Assembly (NCBI GenBank): GCA_013365325.1
Contig: JABVXV010000434.1
Coordinates: 1 to 44,314, forward strand
From: Dipetalonema caudispina
Lineage: Eukaryota > Nematoda > Chromadorea > Rhabditida > Onchocercidae
Direction: 5' to 3'
DNA length: 44,314 nucleotides
How positions within the stretch are numbered: the first letter of the stretch is position 1; each line of letters starts with the position of its first letter. Shown piece after piece: positions 36,019 through 44,314 of the stretch. The position numbers and the translations under genes were made by a program. The notes beneath the pieces are model-generated. The model ran no database searches, was not told where the DNA came from, and saw only the letters and a program-made list of their open reading frames with translations.

Positions 36019-39000
36019 ATGCTACTACTAGCAGCAACTGTGCTCGAATTATGGATAACGTTACTACGCTTTTTTGTCATGCCATTGGTAACATCAGCAA
36101 CCATATATAATATAAGTTGGATATCGACAAATCCATTGTGTGTTTTTTTTTTTTTTTGCTAATTTTAAAAATTGTTTAATTTATTATGAAATAAGCTCGT
36201 TGGGAAATCATAATGTTGCATTCCTTAGAATAAACCAAAATAATTCGAAAAGTTAGACATTATTCTAAAAGGATGGTTGATTAGAACTGTTGTTGTAACA
36301 GTTCTGATAAGACAATTTTTTAGATTGCGATAACATGACAAATTGTTGAATCACAATCTCATAAGATGCTAATTAATCAAGAAAAGATAGTAAGACGTCT
36401 ATCATTTGTTAATCTATTCCTATGAAAAATAATTTCCTTAGAGTAATTAATAATTATGTGAAGCATATTGTTTGTCATAATATGAGGATTCTGAGTGTTC
36501 TCCAAATTTTCATTATTTTTTCACATATCTTTATAGTTTAACGAGATCAGATTGTAGAACTCTATATGTTACAATGGAAAAGATCGGAAAAAGAAAACTT
36601 TTATCATTCGTATTTTGTTTGTTTTTCATTAAAAGAATTCTTTTAACAACTAATACGAAGTTATTTTCATTAACAGTTGAATTTCAGATTCTCAGAACGT
36701 AGTGATATTCCAGTATTTGTGGAAAATCTGAAAATGAACGATAGGATACGCTTTAGTTGTTCGGCTAACGGTACTGAACAGACGGCTATTCACAGGGTGA
36801 GAATATCCATTATTTACTGATTTATCTTCTACGCATAATTTTTAGAATTGTGGTTCCGATTTAAAAGATCGGTAAAAGGAAGATTCAGATTCAAGCTCGT
36901 TTTGCTTTATATTAATATATGACCCATCTATTGTATACTTTGAAAATGTGCAGGTGGATGAGCGTGCAGCTCTTGATTGCCATGGTCCGGCAAAATTTGT
37001 GGATTCTTTGGTCGGTACATGTATGAAAGCAAATGATTCGGTTATAATTCGTTTACGTGAAATACCAATGCTTCCTAATGAAATGTCGTATAAACCGAAC
37101 CATGACTACTTTTTTATAAGTTTGTTTTTGTTGTTTTTTTTTGTCGGTTAATTTTTTGTTAGAAATTTCTTACTGATCTAGGCATTTAAAAGCTTGCAAA
37201 TTTCACTTTTTTATGAGCCTATTACAATATGGACTAATGTTTTCAACATTGACTTGCCTTTTGTAATACTCTACAATTTCAAGAAGTGATCACATTAGTA
37301 ATAGCAGATCATTGACTGTTTTGGTTCAGATCTGGTTACATAAGCCAAGGTCATCATTTAACGTTGACAATATATATACACAAGCAAAATCATACATACC
37401 TATACACATGCATAGATGCACCATTATATTTGTATGTATAATCATGACTAAATGAAATATTCATTCAGGCGGAAATTGATCGACTTTAACCTTTTCTTCA
37501 TCTTTTCATTTTATGCCGTAAAAATTGTGATAATCATTTATTGAGGGATTTATGAAAAGATTTACAGAAATTGTAACGCCCTGCTTCTCAACTTTTTTTC
37601 CATTTTAATAAATGTTACTTCTTTGTACACGTAACAAATGTAATTAATTCCTCATACAATAAACTAAGTAGTTTACAAATAATGCATTGAGCAATACTCA
37701 ATCTTATTTAATTATTAAAAACTGTTTAATCAATTATTTATTCAAGACTAAAATTACTTTAAATTTAAAGTACATAATTTCAGCAACATCTACTGGTGAT
37801 AAAAATGGTTTAGAAAATGGTGAGGGAGGCCTCTGCCAAACGAAAAATATGAGGTTGAAAATTCGAGTGGAATCGAAATGGACAGGAGTAAGTCAAAAAA
37901 GTAAGTATTTTCAGTACATCCAAATTAAATCTGTTAAAATTTTCACTTCTTTCATATTTCTGAAATTTACAGCAAAAATTATATAGGAATTTTGGATTGT
38001 TTTTTATACACTAGTATGTTACTGCGTTTTCAAAAATGATTTTTGCTCTTATCACAATCTTTTTTGCAGTTCCGGAATTTACTGCCAAAAATGGACCAGT
38101 GATGATGATCCCTGTGAATTCTGGACAGTACGCTGTCCCTGTTGTTTACGTTCCAGTAAGCGCTAAAATTTACATAATCACGAATTTTTCCTTTTGTTTA
38201 GAAGTGGAATGAAAAATATGGCCTACATAGAAATAAATAAATCCTGAATTTCCTATCAAGTAGTTTTGTAAAATTTTAGGTAGCTCCATCATCCGAAACT
38301 AACGAAGGTGATAGAAAAAGACCAGTATTTCCATATCATTTATATTTTGCAAATGGACAGTTTCGAGCCACTAACTCGAATTTAGAAGATTTGGGACCTC
38401 GACCAGGTATTTTTCTGAGGACGAACATTTGTTCTTTGCAGCCTCAAGTTTTCATAACATATTACAACAGTACTTATGGATGATGATATGTTGTAAAAAT
38501 AAAATTTGCTTTTCAGGAACTGGTACTCACTCTTATCCTTTTAAAAATTTGATGATATCTGGCAGTAGTGGCGTGTTGCAAGATAGTAAGATTTCATTTT
38601 CAAAAATTTATTGCATCGTTTTGAAGAATCAGGTAGAGATCGTTTCATATAATGCAATAACTCTAATTTGCTTCTAGTATGTTTAATTGTTGAAAATATA
38701 TAAGACTTAAACATAGTTAAGTCTAATCTGGTACTATTATTAAAGAATTACGATTTGATGCTGGAGATCAGCCTAAAGATTTCGGAAATCTTGCATCCAT
38801 AATTAACTCGAATGGATATGTTGCACCAAAGCCTCTTAAGGATAAAGGCATCGATTTTGAAATAGAATATATGGATTCTGCTAGTAGAAGTAAGTTTTAT
38901 TGTGTATTTTTAGGAAACTAAGTAATAGTTTGAAAATTTACTGGACAAAAGTCCCCCATTAATTTGAGAACTTGCAAAGGTGGGAAAATATTATTGGATG

Positions 39001-39465
39001 TTCAGGAACTTTTCGAAATATGTTATTACTGAGTGATATTTCATTTTTTTTTTTTTTTTTTTTGTAGTGCAAGTATTTTACTTTGTCTAATTTTAAGATC
39101 AAAAGGTCTTTAATGAAAACGGAAAAATACAATTGATTGATCTAGTGACCATAGTGGAAGAAAAATTTTTAAAAAGTAAAAATTCTTCCGTTTCGTGCAG
39201 TATTTATGGAAGATCTGAATGAAGAGCGTGTTAAAATCTGGTGAGCACCTGATTACAAATATTTTTTGGATGATCAAATCAGATTCAATGTTGGATCATG
39301 TGGTCACAGCAAACTGGATTTCCGCGACTGGAAAAGAAGTGACTATGATAAGAATTATTTCAATTACCTTCAGTATTTTCTTTTTTAGGATCATATGAAA
39401 AATCTGGAATTGTGGGAATTGCAACTATCATTAACTGTATCATGGTAACAAACATTCTTTTGTGA
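36019..39465 (+). CDS. Ephrin, predicted GPI-anchored, Eph receptor ligand
   Basis: Cell-surface ephrin, the ligand for Eph receptor tyrosine kinases in cell guidance and epidermal morphogenesis. Nine exons: 36019-36137, 36688-36796, 36954-37119, 37784-37900, 38070-38155, 38280-38406, 38517-38585, 38746-38889 and 39389-39465, giving 337 residues in one frame. Residues 1-27 form a signal peptide. The ephrin fold starts with YNISWISTNPLF (the split codon across intron 1 restores NPLF) and ends with the diagnostic block from HDYFF, TSTG and GLENGEGGLCQTKNMRLKI. Four cysteines (after RIRFS, ALD, GT and GGL) match the two conserved disulfides. NIS, NGT and NDS are possible N-glycosylation sites. 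A linker of about 140 residues is longer than in most vertebrate ephrins. The final exon encodes KSGIVGIATIINCIMVTNI, a hydrophobic C-terminus that fits a GPI signal. Which of the four C. elegans ephrins it matches cannot be settled here; the length is nearer to EFN-4 than to VAB-2/EFN-1. Confidence 0.92.
36283..36305. repeat. Perfect 9-bp inverted repeat in ephrin intron 1
   Basis: AGAACTGTT and AACAGTTCT are separated by five bases (GTTGT), forming a short hairpin. It lies in the 550-bp first intron. No function is apparent. Confidence 0.7.
39201..39240 (+). other. Candidate alternative ephrin exon
   Basis: A 40-base segment with a good acceptor (TTTCGTGCAG) and donor (GTGAGC) lies in the last ephrin intron. 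Included, it continues the frame as IFMEDLNEERVKIW but shifts the last exon so that translation stops three codons later. That would remove the GPI signal and give a secreted form. It may also be a chance exon-like stretch. Confidence 0.3.
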
Positions 39466-40220
39466 CGAATGTTTCTGGCGCATTGAATTTTATCATTCCT
39501 TCAAACTCGTCGTTTGTACAATCTTTATTTGTTATATCTCTTAATTGGCATATTTCGCTTCAAATTATTTTACTTAACTTTTATTATCTAATTATTTGCC
39601 TTGATATTTAATTATTTAGTTAAATTTATTTGAATTTTTGACATTCTGAGCAATTTTTCAGTTTCACCGTCCATTCATTCTTTCTGTTTCCCTTTGTTCT
39701 CTTTGCTTACTCAGCAGCTACATTTCCATCTTATTTTTGTTACAAGTGAAATTTTCTTATGGCTGAAAAAAGTTTTTTTTTTTTTTTTTTTTCTTACACT
39801 CGTATTTATAACAATCCCTGGTATGTTATGATTATCAATTAGTTGTATTAATTTAGTTAAATTAACTTCCATTTCGTAATTCAGTAAGGAACTCTATAAT
39901 TTACATTTATAGGAAATTGGGAAGGTACTGAAATATCGTTTTTCTTTCTTTCTTTTTTTGTTCATATCGATGAACATTTAATATAAATCAATGCCTACAA
40001 ACGAACATTTCATTATACATCTATGCATGCAACATTGAATGAAGTATATTGAACAGAAAATGAAACGGTAAAATTAATGAGATGTATATAACCTTATACA
40101 TTTTATACTTCCATAAATATTCAGAAGAAATTCGTTATTAAAGAACATGTATGAGTTTTAATGATGTACAAAGATAAAAATTACAAAAAAAAAAAAAAAA
40201 CTATTGAAACCGGCAATTTT

Positions 40221-40222
<2 letters not shown>

Positions 40223-40273
<51 letters not shown>
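40223..40273. repeat. Poly-T tract, 51 bases
   Basis: Uninterrupted T run. Its length should be treated as approximate because homopolymers this long are rarely read exactly. Confidence 0.9.
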
Positions 40274-40274
<1 letters not shown>

Positions 40275-40803
40275 TGTAATGACATATTTTTACTGTCCTG
40301 ATTTTTCCATACATTCATTTTATTATTGCCTTAAAATTTGTCATTTCTTCGATAAAATTGAATCAATTATCTGTTGTTGTCATTTATTTGCCTGATTGTT
40401 AGTACATTTCATTTGATAATGTTATTAGAATGGAAAATATGAAAAATCAAAAAGCAATACATTTCCGGATTTCATTGTTTTCGTGTATAATTTTTTGTTC
40501 CATTCATAATCGGTTATCTCTAATGAACGAATATGAAATGTTTTGTTTCATTTTTTGATTTTACCAACCGGAAATGTACAAACATTTATTTGTTTGATAG
40601 CATACAGGAAATATGCATACATACATAAATATTGTTGTTTATTTGTAATATTTTGATTTACATTGTAAATTGTTAATGATTTATTGTTAAAGCGCCTACA
40701 ATCTCATATGTTTTTCCTTTTTCTTTTTTTTTTTTTTTTTTAATCGGGTTGTAAAAAAGGGTATTCAATTGCTGTTTTAATTCCAAAAGATCATTTTTTT
40801 TTT

Positions 40804-40805
<2 letters not shown>

Positions 40806-40860
<55 letters not shown>
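40806..40860. repeat. Poly-T tract, 55 bases
   Basis: Uninterrupted T run, the longest homopolymer in the window, about 530 bp beyond the T51 tract. A poly-A tail of an inserted retrocopy read on the other strand was considered, but no coding or duplicated flank is visible beside it. Confidence 0.9.
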
Positions 40861-40861
<1 letters not shown>

Positions 40862-42122
40862 TTCTTGATAATTTTACTGATTGTTACAACAACTGTTAAT
40901 AGATTGAAAGGATCATGAATATATACTTGCCTTTTTTTAATGTTTTTACTATTCGATATTAAAAGTGCCATAATTATTAAAAAAAATTTTCTCTAATACT
41001 TTCATTTAAGCAAAGAAAAAAAAAACGAAAAATTATTAAAAATAATGAGAAAAAAAGAAGAACAGAAAGAAAATTGTAATTTGGTTCAATTTCACTGTAA
41101 ATAAAATTCAATTAAACCTAACACATTTGTATCCAAAAAAAAAAAAAAAAAAAAAAAAAAGAAAAAGAGAACTTATATGGCTGAATTCTGTCTTTCCTCA
41201 TTGTTGCACAGTTGAGTTAGCTGATTGATCTTTTACTGCTTCATCCTTCTTGAATTTGCTCCATTTTTATTTAATTATTTTAATTTTTTTCCGTTGAACT
41301 TTTGAATACTCTATAGAATTGCTACAAAGTGGTAAAACAAATAGTTTGAAAATTCTTTTTTTTTTTTTTTTTTAATTAAGATTTTCTTAAGCAATAAATT
41401 TATTCATGAATTTTTCAATTTTCTTTTTGTGTTTTTTTATTTATTGAAAAAAAAAAAGATAAACAGCATTTAACATTTTCTTTCGTTTTTTTTTTTTTTT
41501 CTTTTCTTCTCTTGTCAATACTTCCATTTCATCTCTTTCTCCTAGTTTAATGTGATGCCATTATTATTATTATTATTCTTTTTCACCTGTTAAAATTGTG
41601 AAACATATATTTGTGTGCCTAATTTAATCGTTGGATGAAAAGCACATTTGAAATTTCACTTTTTAATTGCTATTTTCACAATTACCATTTCTGTGTTTTT
41701 GTCAAATGCTAAACTTTAAATATTAATTTTAATAAAAATTCTTTTGAAAAGAAGAAAAAGTATTTTTACATATAGTATACATATATATATATATATATAG
41801 ATTTTTTTTTTTTCATTCAATTAATCACAATAATATTTTATAAAATATTTTTTTTTTTTTTTTGATCAAGAAATTAAGGAAATTTTCCCTTTTGTTTCTC
41901 ATTTATTTATTTGTTTTTGCTTATTTAAATGATTTATTAAGAAGATTGAAAAAAAAACAAAACAAAAAAAAAAAAGAAAAAAGAAAAAGGAAGAAAGAAG
42001 AAAAGAAAGAGAGAGAGAGAGAGGGAGAAAAAAAAAAAAACGAGAAATTGTATAACATTTTGGTTGTTATCTTCGATCAATTAGAATATTGATATAGAAA
42101 AGGAGCAGTTTGTTTGATCAAC

Positions 42123-42275
42123 ATGCAGTTAATTGCTGACCTTCATGTCTACCATTTCGTAAGGTAAAAATGTTTCGCTGAATAACGAAAAAAAAAAAAA
42201 TGGGTGTATGTTGTAGGGTAAGCAATCGACTAATTGAAAGTTTGAAGAAGAAGGCATACCTGGGTTCTCTTCAAT
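42123..42275 (+). CDS. Tentative two-exon start of an unknown small gene
   Basis: An ATG at 42123 opens 13 codons to a GT donor after 42163. A 53-base intron ends in TTGTAG, and the second segment 42217-42275 continues the same frame (NRLIESLKKKAYLGSLQ) to a GTAAAT donor. Without the second splice the frame would stop about 14 codons later. I recognise no family, and no further exons could be followed to the window end. The only support is two matching splice phases, a less AT-rich composition than the flanks and a short nematode-like intron. Chance is quite possible. Confidence 0.2.
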
Positions 42276-43234
42276 GTAAATATGTTTGTTCACTCTCATT
42301 TGGTTATATTCTTTAATGATAAGATAACAATCTGTTTATTTCGTAAAATCGAATCATTAAATTATAATTGTGATAATTGATTGGATATAATTTAGAAAAT
42401 GTAACTTTCATTCATTCCTATAAATATATATATAGAAATGATAATTTAACTACCAATTGTTTGTTAATTGTTATCATTAATTGATAACAGATAATTCCTT
42501 AGTTCTACAACATTGTTACGTAAAAGATTGCAAATGATAAGTGAGAATGATTTCAATAATTTTAGTATTAAATATATAGAGTAATGTTCTTACAGTGTTG
42601 TATTTTTATGTGATAACGATATATCTAATTCGTACTTATATGTGAAACATTTCGTTTCATTTTTTTTTTTCAATTATTCAAACTTTCATTACTGTAATTA
42701 TTCCTAACTAAGATAATTGTTTTGAATTTATCAGAAATTAGTATTAATACAGAATGGCATTATCCATACAAGCATATTATGATAATAAGATAATATACTG
42801 AGCCATAGTAATGTGTATATATTCCTAAATGTGAAATAACCAATTTTTAATTCATCATTTATAACTTGAAAAATGTAATTAATAGAAAAATAGTCGTTTT
42901 AAGTAATGATTAGGATAATTATTATTGTTGACTTGTCAATTATATCAATTCTAATCTTCAAAGAAAAAATAATCTGCAACATTTGTTTCACACATAACGA
43001 TAATAGCAATGTATAATTTTAGGATTTTTTTTCTTTTTTAAAATAATTGAACATAGATTCTAATTCAAAACATTATAAAGATCTCTTCCTTTTTCTTATT
43101 AAATATAATCGCTGAAATGAAACTTTTAGGCATAAAATTATTTTTTTAAAAATATAAATGATCTCTTGAATGGGAAATTTTGCTAAAAAGAAACTCGCAA
43201 AGAATATTTGCTAAAAAATTGTATAGTTTGAATG

Positions 43235-43335
<101 letters not shown>

Positions 43336-43620
43336 CCATATATATATATATATATATATTAATTAATTAATATTTCGGGGATGAAAAAACATTAAATTTC
43401 TGTAAAGAAATATTTCTGTGCTCTTTTGAAAATGATCGCTTTGAAAACATTTTCATCGTATCACTCATCGTTTGCATTGATAAAATGCTCAACATTCATC
43501 AACATTGTAAAGAAATTGGACGGTAAATAAAGCTGTATTTTTATTTTTTCTTTTTCCCTTTTTTTTTTGTTGCATAAAGAAAGGAAAAGTTGACCCTGAC
43601 ATTATACTGCGACATTTTTA

Positions 43621-43621
<1 letters not shown>

Positions 43622-43653
<32 letters not shown>
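43622..43653. repeat. Poly-A tract, 32 bases
   Basis: Uninterrupted A run in non-coding flank. No gene or retrocopy is visible upstream that would explain it as a copied tail. Confidence 0.9.
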
Positions 43654-43655
<2 letters not shown>

Positions 43656-44201
43656 GTATTTAAGAAAAAAAAAACAAAATTAATTTTCTTTTTTTCTTCA
43701 TCACATTCTTATTACATTTTATCTTTGCTTTGTCCATAAATTTTTCATCTTAGTAACTGTTTACATTGACCAGGAAAACAGATTTGTATACTTAAATCAA
43801 TTACATGAATAAAACATTTTGAGAATCATTTAAAAATTTGAAATTTTCAAATAATTAAATTGCAATTTAATTGTATCATTTATTGCATTGTACTGAAGGG
43901 CCTATCAAACACCATTTTTTTTTTTTTGCTTTATACATTATATTATTCAAAATAAAAAGCAAACTAAAGTAGGAAAAAAGTTGATCTTAGTTGGTTTATT
44001 ATAGTAGTAAAAATTTTATTATAGCAGGAAACTTTTAACTTTTAAAACTATTTGAAAAGAAAAAATTTTAAATTCGTTTTTCATATAAAAATCCGATTTT
44101 GAAGAATTAGATCAACCATAAGTAGCATAAAATAAAATATAGAATATAAAATATATGCGTAGTAGAGTGCTGATTATTTGTATTAGATTGAAATTTTATT
44201 A

Positions 44202-44314
<113 letters not shown>

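Noticed and set aside
40777..40971. Open frame with a long poly-Lys run on the minus strand
   Set aside because: It is the translation of the T55 homopolymer with no splice signals or similarity. The same holds for the poly-Phe frame at 40204-40395 and the Lys-rich frame at 41862-42092.

Overview
The window looks like nuclear DNA from a parasitic nematode, most likely a filarial or related spirurid worm. I infer this from the very high A+T content, the T-rich acceptors ending TTTTCAG, start codons just downstream of such acceptors (typical of spliced-leader trans-splicing), and the gene content. The species cannot be named from the sequence. All genes are multi-exon, so no single open frame carries a whole protein. 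I joined exons by hand using GT-AG signals, phase consistency and family similarity.

Layout. 1-2131: 3' flank, opening with an (ATT)n tract and holding a run of 21 G. 2132-5856 (-): an unrecognised coiled-coil protein, at least 529 residues, 5' end not found. 5857-9033: intergenic or unfound 5' exons, with a 27-bp minisatellite near 6.6-6.85 kb. 9034-12832 (-): PA2G4/EBP1, a MetAP-fold protein without peptidase metal sites, nine exons, 440 residues. 12833-14292: shared divergent promoter region. 14293-17650 (+): EDEM1-type alpha-mannosidase-like protein of ER quality control, ten exons, 552 residues. 19570-23560 (+): a divergent Cys-loop ligand-gated ion channel, eleven exons, 478 residues, with one non-canonical splice site inside the pore helix. 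23561-36018: a 12.5-kb gene-poor stretch of simple repeats. 36019-39465 (+): an ephrin with predicted GPI anchor, nine exons, 337 residues. 39466-44314: AT-rich 3' flank with long T, A and AT tracts, ending in (ATT)n again.

The genes do not form a pathway. They are ordinary neighbours: ribosome/growth control (PA2G4), ER glycoprotein turnover (EDEM), a neuronal or muscle receptor channel, and a cell-surface guidance ligand (ephrin). PA2G4 and EDEM are divergent with about 1.5 kb between their starts. I found no mobile element with a coding region, CRISPR array, tRNA, rRNA or viral gene, and no evidence of a new multi-gene system. The points most worth checking are the non-canonical M2 splice junction of the channel, a GC-AG intron in PA2G4, the alternative ephrin tail, and the near-identical (ATT)n tracts at both window ends.
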